A stretch of 64,000 bases of DNA from Arthrobacter sp. B1I2 (GCF_030816485.1 NZ_JAUSYC010000001.1:620001-684000), one strand, 5' to 3'. Shown: positions 25,665-35,138, counted from the first letter of the stretch. Numbers and translations are program-made. The notes: generated from the letters alone by a model not told the origin.

Positions 25665-26573
25665 CTACCCGCGCACGGAATGTCCCAACGTCCCCATGAG
25701 CCGCCGAATCGCGTCCTCGGCCGTGGGCGGCGGGCCAAAGACATCCCGCTGGCGGGTGGTATCAGCGACGTAACGGCCGGTTTGGAACCAGGCCATCATG
25801 GTCGCCATGTCCTTGACGATGGGGTTGCGGCGGCCAACCACGGCAGCGGCAGCCTTCAGGACCGGCATGGGGACGGAGCGGACCTTGATCCGGGTGCCAG
25901 TCATGCGCCCCGCGATGTCCGCGAAATCCTGCATGCCCATCGGCCGGTCCCAGCCAATATCGATGTGCTGGCCCTCCACGCCGGGGGAATCGACGGCATC
26001 GGCCAGGTAACGGGCAAGGTCAGCGGTCAGCACGAACGTCAGCGGGACACGCGGAGAACCAAACCACATAACCCTTCCCTTGGCCACGGGGTCGCCGCCG
26101 GACCGTGTCACCTGGTCCAGGAAGGCGCCGGGGCGCAACGCGACGTAAGGGACTCCCAGCTGGCCCAGTCGGTCCTCCATCAGCTTCTTGTGCCAGAAAT
26201 GGGGCACCTGCGGGGTCTGGTCGCAGGTGAGGATGCTGGTCAGCACGAAACGTCGAATTCCGGCCCTGCTGGCCGCCTCGGCAAGGTTGGCGTTGCCCAC
26301 CGTATCGATCTCCGGGCTGTCGCCCTTGCGGTGCCGGGTGTAGCCGGCTGCGGAGGTGATGACGGCATCGACACCTGCCAGGGCCTGGTTGAGCGAGTCG
26401 GGTTGCATCATGTCGCCCCTTGCAATGTCGACGCCGACCGCCTCCAGCTTGGCGGCATCGGAGCCGGGACGCACCAGGGCGCGCACTTGTTTCCCCCGGG
26501 ACATCAATTCGCTGACGACCTGGCTGCCCAGCATGCCAGTACCGCCAACCACCAGGGTAGGACCGTCGCTCAT
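25665..26573 (-). CDS. NmrA-like NAD(P)-binding SDR protein
   Basis: 302 residues, atypical SDR. It begins MSDGPTLVVGGTGMLGSQVVSEL with a GGTGMLG nucleotide motif and continues RALVRPGSDAAKLEAVGVDIARGDM, as in NmrA/TMR-like proteins. No classic YxxxK catalytic pair is obvious, so it may be a redox sensor or a quinone/isoflavone-type reductase. The frame extends to a TTG at 26585, but GGAG sits 7 bases before ATG 26573. It starts 13 bp after the malQ stop on the same strand, so the two form an operon, an unusual pairing with no evident metabolic link. Confidence 0.85.
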   Translation of the reverse strand: MSDGPTLVVGGTGMLGSQVVSELMSRGKQVRALVRPGSDAAKLEAVGVDIARGDMMQPDSLNQALAGVDAVITSAAGYTRHRKGDSPEIDTVGNANLAEAASRAGIRRFVLTSILTCDQTPQVPHFWHKKLMEDRLGQLGVPYVALRPGAFLDQVTRSGGDPVAKGRVMWFGSPRVPLTFVLTADLARYLADAVDSPGVEGQHIDIGWDRPMGMQDFADIAGRMTGTRIKVRSVPMPVLKAAAAVVGRRNPIVKDMATMMAWFQTGRYVADTTRQRDVFGPPPTAEDAIRRLMGTLGHSVRG

Positions 26574-26586
26574 TGCATTCTCCAAC

Positions 26587-28806
26587 CTATTTGTCGTGCA
26601 GGGCCCCCTCTACCGCCGCGAGCAGCGAGTTGAACCGCTTGTTGGCGGGAAGGTCATCGAGGTATACGGGTTTGCCGTCCGGGCCGCCCAGCGGCACCTG
26701 CCAGTTGGGGTACAGCGCCTCGGTGGTGCCGGGCTGGTTCTGGACCCGCCGCTCCCCCACCGCGTCCACCAGGGCCACGCCGAGGAGGACAGAAGGCGCC
26801 TGTGCCAGCAGCAGGTGCAGCGCCTCGATGGTGTGCTCCTCCGCAGACAGGTCCCCGCCGGCGGCAGCCCCCTCAGAGAGGTAGCCGCGTTCGCGCAGCA
26901 GGGCAAACATTTTCTCCAGGGAGGCGTTGTGTTCGGCGCGCTCTTCCTCCTCGGACCGTTCCAGCAGGCCCAGCCTGCTTCGCAGCCCCACATGATCCCC
27001 GGCAAGGTAGCCGGCGGTGGGCGGAAGGTCGTGGGTGTTGACGCTGGCGAGTGCCTGGGTGCGGTACTTTTCCGGCGCAAGGGGCGAATCGCCGTCGTAC
27101 TCGAACCACAGGATGGACGTGCCCAGGATGCCGCGCGCCGCCAGGTAGTCGCGCACCCACGGCTCGAAGGTGCCCAGGTCCTCCCCGATCACCACCGCAC
27201 CGGCGCGGTGCGCCTCGAGGGCGAGGATGCCTATCAGTGCCTCGTGGTCGTAGCGGACGTAGGCGCCGTCACCCGGAGCATTGCCCATGGGGATCCACCA
27301 CAGCCGGAACAGGCCCAGGATATGGTCCACGCGGATGCCGCCGGCGTGCCGGAGCACGTTGGCCAGCATGTTGCGGAACGGCTCGTAGCCGGCCTCGGCC
27401 AGCCGCGTGGGGTGCCAGGGCGGCTGCCCCCAGTCCTGGCCCTGCTGGTTGTACATGTCCGGCGGTGCGCCCACGCTGGTGTCCGGGGTCAGCACGCCGC
27501 GCAGCGTCCACGCGTCGGCACTGCTGTGGTCCACGCCAACTGCGAGGTCGTGCACCACGCCAAGCCGCATCCCCGATCGCAGCGCGGCCCGCTGGGCGTT
27601 TTCCAGCTGCTCGTCACAGATCCACTGCAGCCAGCGGTGGAATCCGATCCGGTCCGCCAGCTTCTCCCGCAGCGCTTCGGCGGCCGGCGTTCCGATGGCG
27701 CACGCCGGGTCTTTCCAGAGGGGATCGCCCGGTGCCAGGTCCTCGCGGATGGCTGACCAAAGCGCGAAATCTTCCAGTCCGCTGCCGGAAACGCGGCAGA
27801 ACTCGTCGAAGGCAGCCTGCCGGGCCGGCGGGCGCCGGGCGTGGTAGAGCATCTCCAGCGCCTGCAGCTTCGCCCCGTAGACGGCGTCGCGGTCCAGGCG
27901 GGCGCCCTCCCTGTTCAGCCCTGCCACTTCCTCGTGCAGCTTCTCCAGCGCCGCACGTTTCCGCGGCCGGAGGTACGCCAGTTCGGGGATGGCCTCGATC
28001 CGGATGTACAGCGGGTTGAAGAACCGGCGGGTGGACGGCGAGTAGGGCGAGGGCTGCACCGGCGGAACGGGCTCAGCCGCGTGCAGCGGGTTGACCAGCA
28101 CGTAGTCGGCGCCGCGCGCACCGCTGATCGCCGCCAGGTCCGCCAGGTCGGCAAAGTCGCCGATGCCCCACGACCGCTTTGAGCGCACCGAATACAGCTG
28201 GGTGGCCAGCCCCCAGCCGCGGCGCTCCTCCAGCGGCTTTGCCGTGGCCAGCCGCGCCGGCGTGACCACCAGGGTCGCGGTGGCGGTAGCGCCTTCCGAC
28301 TCCGCATGCAGGGCGTGCCAGCCCAGCGGCAGGTCCTCGGGAAGGGAGAACGTGGCACGCCCCACGGAGACGCCGTCGACCTCCCGGGGCGGGACCCAGA
28401 CATCCTGCTGAACCGCCTCCCGCGACCCGGCTCCCCCTTCCAGGGTGATGGTCAGGCGGGCGGTGGCGCCGTCCCGAAGATGGACCGGCACCTGGGCGGG
28501 TTCGCCCTGTTTGATGACGACGGCGGGCGGCAGCATCCGCCGCCAAGGCGCCAGTTCCGCTTCCGCCAGGGCAGCCTCGATGAGCTGGTTGGTGTGTGCC
28601 TGAACGCCGAGGGCGGCCAGCACCTTGACCAGCGTCGCTTCGGCCACGGAATGCGGAAGCCCGTCCCAGGCCTGGAAGGACGTGCCTACGCCGTGTGCGT
28701 CGGCCAGCTGCTGCAGCAGGTGCGGATCCACCGGTTCAGGGGCAGCGGCAGGAGGGTCTGCGGGCATAGCTGGCCGTGGTGCGTGCTGCTGGTCTGAAGC
28801 CGTCAT
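26587..28806 (-). CDS. malQ: 4-alpha-glucanotransferase (amylomaltase, GH77)
   Basis: 739 residues, the long actinobacterial form with an N-terminal beta-sandwich extension (about 30-190) before the GH77 barrel. Catalytic region motifs include GIGDFADL, NPLHAAEPVPPVQPSPYSPSTRRFFNPLYI, RVDHILGLFRLWW (nucleophile Asp) and VIGEDLGTFEP (acid/base Glu), then SVNTHDLPPTAGYLAG. It transfers glucan chains between maltodextrins in the cytoplasm, consistent with processing the products of the secreted GH13 enzyme next door. ATG 28806 is the first start; the first 20 residues are Pro/Ala-rich and variable. Confidence 0.95.
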   Translation of the reverse strand: MTASDQQHAPRPAMPADPPAAAPEPVDPHLLQQLADAHGVGTSFQAWDGLPHSVAEATLVKVLAALGVQAHTNQLIEAALAEAELAPWRRMLPPAVVIKQGEPAQVPVHLRDGATARLTITLEGGAGSREAVQQDVWVPPREVDGVSVGRATFSLPEDLPLGWHALHAESEGATATATLVVTPARLATAKPLEERRGWGLATQLYSVRSKRSWGIGDFADLADLAAISGARGADYVLVNPLHAAEPVPPVQPSPYSPSTRRFFNPLYIRIEAIPELAYLRPRKRAALEKLHEEVAGLNREGARLDRDAVYGAKLQALEMLYHARRPPARQAAFDEFCRVSGSGLEDFALWSAIREDLAPGDPLWKDPACAIGTPAAEALREKLADRIGFHRWLQWICDEQLENAQRAALRSGMRLGVVHDLAVGVDHSSADAWTLRGVLTPDTSVGAPPDMYNQQGQDWGQPPWHPTRLAEAGYEPFRNMLANVLRHAGGIRVDHILGLFRLWWIPMGNAPGDGAYVRYDHEALIGILALEAHRAGAVVIGEDLGTFEPWVRDYLAARGILGTSILWFEYDGDSPLAPEKYRTQALASVNTHDLPPTAGYLAGDHVGLRSRLGLLERSEEEERAEHNASLEKMFALLRERGYLSEGAAAGGDLSAEEHTIEALHLLLAQAPSVLLGVALVDAVGERRVQNQPGTTEALYPNWQVPLGGPDGKPVYLDDLPANKRFNSLLAAVEGALHDK

Positions 28807-28971
28807 GGGTGTCCGCCTCGTCTGTGATGGTCCCGGAACTTACAGTGCTGCTGTTACACCGGGCGCTGACACCCCCGTGCACAACCGTTGGTTCAGATTA
28901 TTGCAGGGCGGCGCGAAGGCGAAACCCGGCCGGCATGCAGGCCGGTCGGGAGAAAGGTTTCCGGGACGGGC

Positions 28972-29706
28972 CTACGGATCGAAGTGCGTGGTCACCCCTC
29001 CGTCACTGACCCGGCCAATGATTCCCGCCGCCAGGTCCCGCAGCTTCTGGTTCCGGTGGCTGGACGCCTTGGTAAGCATGGCTATGGCTTCATCCTGGGA
29101 ACACCGGTTCTGCGCCATGATCACCCCGCAGGCCAGGTCGATCGTGGTGCGGTTCGCCATGGCAGCTGTCAGGTCATCCGCCAGGTTCCGGGCATCGGCG
29201 ATCCGCAACGAGAGCCTCAGTGCGCGGCCCGCGAGCTCTGCAAACCCTTCAGCCTTACGGATGACGTCGGGAGCAAAGATATCCGGCTCCGCCGCGAAGA
29301 AGTTCAACGCGGCGGACTGATGTTCGTCCAGGACAAGGGGAACGCCCAGCGCACTGCGGCAGCCGTTATCAGCCAGCACCTTCCGGTAGTCGGGCCAGCG
29401 GTTATCGGTGCCTACATTGGACAGGACCATGGGCTTCATGGCGTCCAGCGCTGCAATGCACGGCCCATCCCCCAGAACCTGTTCCAGCTGGTCCAGGACT
29501 ACGGCGCGCTCGCTGCTGCCGGCGATGGTGGTGCTGCGTTTGCGGCGGCGGAGCGTAACCCCGCATTCGATGAAGACGCCCGCTGCATCGGTGAGCGTGG
29601 AAGCGGCAACAGTGGACAGCTCAGTCAGGAAGTCAGCCACATTGCTGCTGCCGATGATGAGATCGTGCAACTGGACGAACTGATCGTCACTTTGAAGGGT
29701 GCCCAT
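28972..29706 (-). CDS. GAF and ANTAR domain RNA-binding antiterminator
   Basis: 244 residues. A GAF sensor domain spans about residues 12-160 (ERAVVLDQLEQVLGDGPCIAAL and NGCRSALGVPL are characteristic). The ANTAR domain occupies about 170-235, with LACGVIMAQNRCSQDEAIAMLTKASSHRNQKLRDLA, the three-helix RNA-binding unit that stabilises antiterminator stem-loops. Actinobacteria have many such orphan regulators; ligand and RNA targets are unknown. It lies upstream of malQ on the same strand but 165 bp away, so co-transcription is uncertain. It is divergent from the aldo/keto reductase at 29883. Confidence 0.92.
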   Translation of the reverse strand: MGTLQSDDQFVQLHDLIIGSSNVADFLTELSTVAASTLTDAAGVFIECGVTLRRRKRSTTIAGSSERAVVLDQLEQVLGDGPCIAALDAMKPMVLSNVGTDNRWPDYRKVLADNGCRSALGVPLVLDEHQSAALNFFAAEPDIFAPDVIRKAEGFAELAGRALRLSLRIADARNLADDLTAAMANRTTIDLACGVIMAQNRCSQDEAIAMLTKASSHRNQKLRDLAAGIIGRVSDGGVTTHFDP

Positions 29707-29882
29707 CCCTCAATATAGGCGCCCGGCCTTGCCGTGCGCGCGCCACAAAACGTCATTCCCATGGCCCCGGTTACCCCATGCGACGAAAAGAGAAGGACTA
29801 AGGCGGAAATCTGTGGTGGTCCGTGCAATCTGTGTAGCCTCATGACGATCCGGGCACGGCAACTGAATGGAGGAGAAGGCAG

Positions 29883-30929
29883 ATGAGTCTGAGCGAACTG
29901 CGGGTGTTCGGACGGTCGGGCACTCCCATCAGTCCCTTTACCCTTGGCACCATGAATTTCGGCGAGGGTACCGGCAGCTCCCAGGGCGCTCCCACCGGAG
30001 CGGATGAGAGCATCCGCATCATCCACGCAGCCCTGGACGCCGGCATCACCGCAATTGACACCGCGGACGTCTATTCACAGGGCGAGTCCGAACAGGTGGT
30101 GGGCCGGGCCCTCCGCGGCCGTCGGGACGATGTCTTCCTCGCCACCAAGTTCCACGGCCAGATGAGCCCCAATCCTGCGCACTCCGGGAACTCCCGGCGC
30201 TGGATCACCCAAGCCGTGGAGGGCAGCCTCCGGCGGCTGCAGACAGACCGCATCGACCTGTACCAGGCGCACCGGCCGGACTACAACACCGACGTGCTGG
30301 AGACCATCACCACCCTTAACGACCTGATCCGCCAGGGCAAGATCCTCTATTACGGCACCTCCGTGTTCACGCCGGCGCAGCTTGTCGAGGCGCAGTGGCT
30401 GGCCACCACCAACCACCTCATTCCGCCGCTGGGCAACCAGGTTCCGTACTCCATGCTGGTCCGCGGCAACGAACGCGACGTCCTGCCCATCGCCCAGCAA
30501 TACGGACTGGGCGTGCTCGCTTACGGACCGCTGGCGGGCGGCTGGCTGTCCGGCAGCTTCGTCCTCGAATCGGGCAGGCCGCCCACCCGCGTCCACACCC
30601 TCCCGGGACGGTACGACATCTCCGGGCCGGCCAGTGAGCGGAAACTGCTCGCCGCGGACTCGCTGGCCAGGCTGGCAGACAAACTGGAGCTGTCCCTGGT
30701 GGACCTTGCCGTGGGGTTTGCCCTGACCCACCCCGCCATCAGCAGCGTGATCATCGGACCGCGGAGCGGGGAACACCTCCAGGCCTACCTTCGCGCCGCG
30801 GACGTCCAGCTGGGCGAGTCGGTTCTGGACGCCATCGACGACCTGGTGCCCCCGGGCACCAACTTCGTGGAACGGGACGCAGGCGCAATCGTCCCGTCCA
30901 TCGAGTTCGCGGAATTACGACGGCGGTAA
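29883..30929 (+). CDS. Aldo/keto reductase (AKR12/YajO-like)
   Basis: 348 residues. The tetrad Asp and Tyr are in AIDTADVYSQGESE, Lys in LATKFHG and His in YQAHRPD. GTSVFTPAQLVEAQWLA and the cofactor loop VIIGPRSGEHL follow. GGAGGAGAAGG precedes the ATG. It is the fourth aldo/keto reductase of the window and lies just before the levanase, separated by a promoter and a LacI-type operator, so it is probably an independent unit. Confidence 0.92.
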   Translation: MSLSELRVFGRSGTPISPFTLGTMNFGEGTGSSQGAPTGADESIRIIHAALDAGITAIDTADVYSQGESEQVVGRALRGRRDDVFLATKFHGQMSPNPAHSGNSRRWITQAVEGSLRRLQTDRIDLYQAHRPDYNTDVLETITTLNDLIRQGKILYYGTSVFTPAQLVEAQWLATTNHLIPPLGNQVPYSMLVRGNERDVLPIAQQYGLGVLAYGPLAGGWLSGSFVLESGRPPTRVHTLPGRYDISGPASERKLLAADSLARLADKLELSLVDLAVGFALTHPAISSVIIGPRSGEHLQAYLRAADVQLGESVLDAIDDLVPPGTNFVERDAGAIVPSIEFAELRRR

Positions 30930-30965
30930 GCGGCTCCTGCAGCCGTCAGGCGCTGGAATAATCCG

Positions 30966-30995
30966 TTGACTTGTCTTGTGGACATCCTTTAGCGT
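30966..30995 (+). promoter_or_regulatory. Candidate levanase promoter
   Basis: TTGACT (30966-30971) and TAGCGT (30990-30995) 18 bp apart match an actinobacterial -35 and TAGnnT -10. Transcription would start close to the operator at 31005. Confidence 0.45.
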
Positions 30996-31004
30996 TCCTG
31001 TCAC

Positions 31005-31018
31005 TGACAACGTTGTCT
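31005..31018. promoter_or_regulatory. LacI-type operator before the levanase (fructan regulon site 1)
   Basis: TGACAACGTTGTCT, containing the perfect 12-bp palindrome GACAACGTTGTC. It differs by two bases from the sites at 37271-37284 and 37193-37206 flanking the LacI/fructose ABC promoter. It lies about 10 bp after the candidate -10, a position suited to repression. Confidence 0.7.
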
Positions 31019-31054
31019 AGATGACAAGACGCGCGATGAAGGGCGACTCCACGC

Positions 31055-33712
31055 ATGAAATCCCCTGCATTAAGAATGAAACGGGCAAGCGCAGCATTGA
31101 CCCTGGCCGGGTTCGCCCTGGCAGCGGCACTCGCAGGAGCCGGGGCGGTCCAGGCCACGCCAGCCACCCTGGATCCGCAGCCGGGCGGGGAACCTTTCCG
31201 GCCGGCAATCCACTTCACCCCGCAGCAGAACTGGATGAACGATCCAAACGGGCTGGTGTTCCACAAGGGGGTCTACCACCTCTATTACCAGCACAATCCT
31301 TCCGGCAACACCTGGGGCAACATGTCCTGGGGCCACGCCACCTCCATCGACCTCACGCACTGGAAAGAGCAGCCGCTGGCCATCGCCACCGATGACCAGC
31401 AGGACATCTTCTCCGGCAGCGTGGTGGTGGACAAGAACAACACCTCGGGCTTCGGGACCCCGGAGAACCCTCCGCTGGTGGCCGTGTTTACCAGCGCCTA
31501 CAAGGATGCTTCCCCGTACCGGGGACTGCAGGCCCAGTCCTTGGCGTACAGCCTGGACGATGGCCAGACGTGGACCAAGTACAGTGCCAACCCTGTCCTG
31601 AACCGCAACTCCGCCAACTTCCGCGACCCCAAAGTCTTCTGGTACGACACTCCCGGCGGCGGAGGGTATTGGGTGATGGCCGCCGTCGAAGCCACCGACC
31701 ACAAGGTCCTGCTCTACAAATCCACCAACCTCAAGGACTGGGGACTGCTCAGCCAGTTCGGTCCGGCAAACGCCACCGGAGGCCTGTGGGAATGCCCCGA
31801 CCTGTTTCCGCTTGCGGTGGATGGGGATCCGGCCAACATCAAGTGGGTCATGGTGGTGAACATCAACCCTGGCGGCGTGGCCGGAGGGTCTGCTGGCCAG
31901 TACTTCGTAGGCAACTTTGACGGCACCACCTTCACCTCGGAGTCCACCAAGGCCAGCGATGTCCTGCCCGCAGGGACCCCCGTGGCCGGCTTCAACGACG
32001 GCAGCTACAACGGCTGGGCGGTCAACAATGAGCCGGGCAACTGGAAGAACGGGCCATTCGGCGACGTTCCCGCACCCGGCACACTGCCGGGCCAGAATGC
32101 CGTGACCGGATTCGCCGGCACCGGCCTGGTCAACTCGTTTCACGACGGCGACTGGCCGGTGGGGTCCATGGCCTCGCCGGAGTTCACGCTCACCAGTGAC
32201 TACCTCAACTTCCTGGTGGGCGGAGGCCAGCACCCACGCGTCTCGGACAAGCTGGACAACACTCCCCCTCCCGGCGACCTGCTGTTCGACGGCTTTGAGG
32301 TTCCGGACGGAACCACACTGGCCGACGCCGGCTGGACCGGCACCGGCGACCTCGCACCGGTGTTCCAGCCCGCCACGGCCGGGGGTGACTTCTACATCGG
32401 AGCCAAGCGGATCAATACGTTCGAAACCGGCGGAGCTCCCGGCGACGACCGGCAGGGAACCCTGACCTCGCCGTCCTTCACTCTCAGCCGCAACTTCATC
32501 AGCCTGCTGGTGGGCGGGGGTTCCCGTCCCGCCGGGTCCGGACAGACTCTTGAGGCCCAACTTTTGGTCGACGGCCAGGTGGTCCGTTCAGTCGCCGGCG
32601 GTGACACCGGACAGCTCAACTGGAAGGGATGGGACGTCTCCGAATTTGCCGGACGTACAGCCCGGCTGCGGATCGTGGACCAGGCCACCGGGGGCTGGGG
32701 CCACCTGACCCTTGACCACGTCATGCTGACGGACCAGGCTGCCGTCCCGCGTTCGGACGAAACCACCGTGAACCTGGTCGTGGACGGCCAGGTAGTCCGG
32801 AGCGCTACCGGCGCCAACAGCGAGGTGCTGGACTGGGCGTCCTGGAACGTCGCGGAATTCAAAGGCCGCCCGGCAAGCATCCGGATCGTGGACAACAACC
32901 GCTTCGGCTGGGGCCATATCCTTGCCGACGAATTCGTTGCGTCCCCGAAGCCGGCCACCCCACGCCTGCAGGCCTATGACTGGCTTGACTACGGCCGGGA
33001 CTACTACGCGTCCGTATCCTTCGCCAACATGCCGCAGGACAAGCGGATCATGCTGGGCTGGATGAACAACTGGGACTACGCCAACAGCGTTCCCACCTCC
33101 CCTTGGCGCAGTGCCATGTCCCTGCCGCGCGAAGTGGGGCTGACCTGGACGGCTGACGGTCCACGGCTGGTGCAGAAGCCGGTCAAGCAGGTGGATGACC
33201 TGGCCGGGAAGCCCGCCTACCAGGAAAAGACGGCCCGCAGCATCGCCCCGGGTACAGCCGTTCTGCCCCCGGCAGCAGCCGGCCAGGTTCAACGGATTGA
33301 CGTGACCTTCTCCCCCGGAACGGCGTCCAGGGCCGGCATCTCCGTCCTTGGGAACGGCACCACGTCAACCGTGATCGGCTACGACGCCGCAACCGGTGAA
33401 GTGTACGTTGACCGCAGCAACTCCGGGAACACGGCCTTCCATCCGCTGTTCAGCTCGGTTGATTCCGCCCCCGTGCAGCCCGAGGCCAGCGGCAACATCA
33501 CGCTGCGCATCTACGTGGACAGGTCCTCGGTGGAGGTCTTCGCCCAGAATGGACGCCGCACCATCACGGACCAGGTGTTCCCGGCCGACGGTGCCGGAGA
33601 AGTGGCGCTGTTTGCCGACGGCGGCACCGCCGTCCTTAAGTCCGTCACCGTCACCCCGTTGGATCAGGCCATGTTCACCACGCAGTCCAAGCCGGCGAAG
33701 GGCCACCGGTAG
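31055..33712 (+). CDS. Secreted GH32 levanase / fructan hydrolase with large internal insertion
   Basis: 885 residues. A Sec signal peptide covers about residues 1-35 (ALTLAGFALAAALAGAGAVQA). GH32 catalytic residues are all present: nucleophile Asp63 (WMNDPNG), transition-state stabiliser Asp191 (FRDPK) and acid/base Glu246 (WECPDLF). Between FDGTTFTSES (about 300) and RLQAYDWLDYGRDYYASVSF (637) there is an insertion of roughly 325 residues, with two copies of a beta-rich pattern ending xxxNFxxLLVGGG. The propeller resumes after it, and the C-terminal sandwich (YVDRSSVEVFAQNGRRTITD) is normal. It releases fructose from levan or inulin outside the cell, feeding the ABC transporter at 37335. 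Confidence 0.92.
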   Translation: MKSPALRMKRASAALTLAGFALAAALAGAGAVQATPATLDPQPGGEPFRPAIHFTPQQNWMNDPNGLVFHKGVYHLYYQHNPSGNTWGNMSWGHATSIDLTHWKEQPLAIATDDQQDIFSGSVVVDKNNTSGFGTPENPPLVAVFTSAYKDASPYRGLQAQSLAYSLDDGQTWTKYSANPVLNRNSANFRDPKVFWYDTPGGGGYWVMAAVEATDHKVLLYKSTNLKDWGLLSQFGPANATGGLWECPDLFPLAVDGDPANIKWVMVVNINPGGVAGGSAGQYFVGNFDGTTFTSESTKASDVLPAGTPVAGFNDGSYNGWAVNNEPGNWKNGPFGDVPAPGTLPGQNAVTGFAGTGLVNSFHDGDWPVGSMASPEFTLTSDYLNFLVGGGQHPRVSDKLDNTPPPGDLLFDGFEVPDGTTLADAGWTGTGDLAPVFQPATAGGDFYIGAKRINTFETGGAPGDDRQGTLTSPSFTLSRNFISLLVGGGSRPAGSGQTLEAQLLVDGQVVRSVAGGDTGQLNWKGWDVSEFAGRTARLRIVDQATGGWGHLTLDHVMLTDQAAVPRSDETTVNLVVDGQVVRSATGANSEVLDWASWNVAEFKGRPASIRIVDNNRFGWGHILADEFVASPKPATPRLQAYDWLDYGRDYYASVSFANMPQDKRIMLGWMNNWDYANSVPTSPWRSAMSLPREVGLTWTADGPRLVQKPVKQVDDLAGKPAYQEKTARSIAPGTAVLPPAAAGQVQRIDVTFSPGTASRAGISVLGNGTTSTVIGYDAATGEVYVDRSNSGNTAFHPLFSSVDSAPVQPEASGNITLRIYVDRSSVEVFAQNGRRTITDQVFPADGAGEVALFADGGTAVLKSVTVTPLDQAMFTTQSKPAKGHR

Positions 33713-33879
33713 GAAGCCGGCTGCGGTGCCGGGGGGAGGGAGCCTTCGCCTTCCCCCCGCACCGTACAGGGCTTTCCGGCCGTTACTGCAAGCCCGGCAC
33801 CGGACACCCTTGACTAACTGAGACAAGACTCCTACGGTCAATACCGACACCGCGTCTCATGGAATCCAGGGGGCATGCA

Positions 33880-34179
33880 ATGCCAATGTCCGAAGAGGAG
33901 CGGAGGCTGCTCAAGGAGCTTGAGCTGGGGCTGATCGCCGACGATCCCCACCTGGCCATGGAGCTGCTCTCCGGTTACCCGGCCCGCCGCTTTCCGGCAG
34001 GGCTTTTCTCTGGCGTAGCCGTTTGCCTGAGTGCTCTAGTGCTCATTATGGCGGGAATCGGCAGCCAGGCACCTGCCGCCGTCGTCCTGGGTATCCTGCT
34101 GCTGGGACTGGGCGCCTGCTTGCTCCTGGACCGGCCCCTCCTGGACAGGATGCGGCGACGGGAACAGCCCACCGGCTGA
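33880..34179 (+). CDS. DUF3040 domain small membrane protein
   Basis: 99 residues. The N-terminus MPMSEEERRLLKELELGLIADDPHLA is the DUF3040 signature: a conserved acidic helix before two membrane segments (about residues 40-60 and 65-85), then a short basic tail. Function is unknown; the family is common in actinobacteria. ATG 33880 is preferred to an upstream in-frame ATG at 33859 because it agrees with the family start and has a purine-rich GGGGG sequence before it. Its 3' 144 bases overlap, antisense, the end of the EamA gene. Confidence 0.82.
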   Translation: MPMSEEERRLLKELELGLIADDPHLAMELLSGYPARRFPAGLFSGVAVCLSALVLIMAGIGSQAPAAVVLGILLLGLGACLLLDRPLLDRMRRREQPTG

Positions 34180-35136
34180 CGGGCGCGCCGTCCTGGCCGG
34201 GCGACCGCCCCTGGTTCTGCCGGTGCCTGGCGTCAGAATGAACAGGCCCACCAGGACGACGGCGGCGCCGAGCCAGCCAGGTGCCGGGAGCCGCTCCCCC
34301 ACCACCAGCACGGCGAGGACCGCGGCGACCACCGTTTCCAGCAGGGAGATGCTGGTGGCCGCGCTCGCCCGGATCCGGGCCAGTCCCCAGCCGAACAGGA
34401 CGTACCCGACGAACATCGGGACGAGGGCCATGTAGGCGCCCACGGAGAAGTTGGTCCATGACTGGAGCAGCGGCCCTCCCGTTACGGCAAGCACCGGCAT
34501 CAGCAACAGCCCTCCGAACCCGAAGACGGTTCCCATGGCTGCCCTCGACGAAATACCGGTCCCGATCAGGCGGTGCGAGGCCCAGGAATAGAGCGCGTAC
34601 GTGCCGCCGGCCACCAGCCCCAGGAGGATGCCGGCGGTCGTGGGCCACGAACCGGCGGGTTCGGAGGCTGCCGGGCTATGGCCTGCGGGGCTGCTGCCGG
34701 CAAAGGACAGAAGCCCGGCGCCGGCAACTCCCAGCACTGCCCCGACGATCCATCGGCGGGTGAGGGGCTTCCGGTCCGCAAACCGCTCGATCAGTGCCGC
34801 CACGACCGGGGCTGAACCGATGGAGACCACCGTTCCCACCGCTACCCCCGAAAGATGCATGGAGCTGTAGAAGGCGAGGGGATAAACGGCAACGGCTGCC
34901 GCCGCCACGGTAACCAGCCGCCACCGCTCCAGCAGGCCGGGACCCTGGGACGCGATGTGCCGGGCGGCATAGATTGCCTGCAGGAGTCCGCCCACACCCA
35001 TGGCGGCAGCTCCGATGGCCAGCGGGCTCACCGCCGGTGCAAAAGTGGCCGCGGTCCCCGTGGTTCCCCACAGGATTGACGCCGCAGCCACGAACAGTGC
35101 GCCCCACAGCGGCGTGTTGGCTTGGCTTGGCTGCAT
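34036..35136 (-). CDS. EamA-family (DMT) transporter
   Basis: 366 residues. Ten hydrophobic segments in two EamA repeats are visible, from LWGALFVAAASILWGTTGTAATF to AAVVLVGLFILTPG, as in drug/metabolite exporters. About 65 residues of Arg/Pro/Gln-rich tail follow the last helix and lie antisense to the DUF3040 gene; this tail is probably without function. ATG 35136 begins 3 bases after the TetR stop; GTG 35142 would overlap it. The pair TetR-EamA suggests a regulated exporter, substrate unknown. Confidence 0.87.
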   Translation of the reverse strand: MQPSQANTPLWGALFVAAASILWGTTGTAATFAPAVSPLAIGAAAMGVGGLLQAIYAARHIASQGPGLLERWRLVTVAAAAVAVYPLAFYSSMHLSGVAVGTVVSIGSAPVVAALIERFADRKPLTRRWIVGAVLGVAGAGLLSFAGSSPAGHSPAASEPAGSWPTTAGILLGLVAGGTYALYSWASHRLIGTGISSRAAMGTVFGFGGLLLMPVLAVTGGPLLQSWTNFSVGAYMALVPMFVGYVLFGWGLARIRASAATSISLLETVVAAVLAVLVVGERLPAPGWLGAAVVLVGLFILTPGTGRTRGGRPARTARPSAGGLFPSPHPVQEGPVQEQAGAQSQQQDTQDDGGRCLAADSRHNEH

Positions 35137-35138
35137 TG

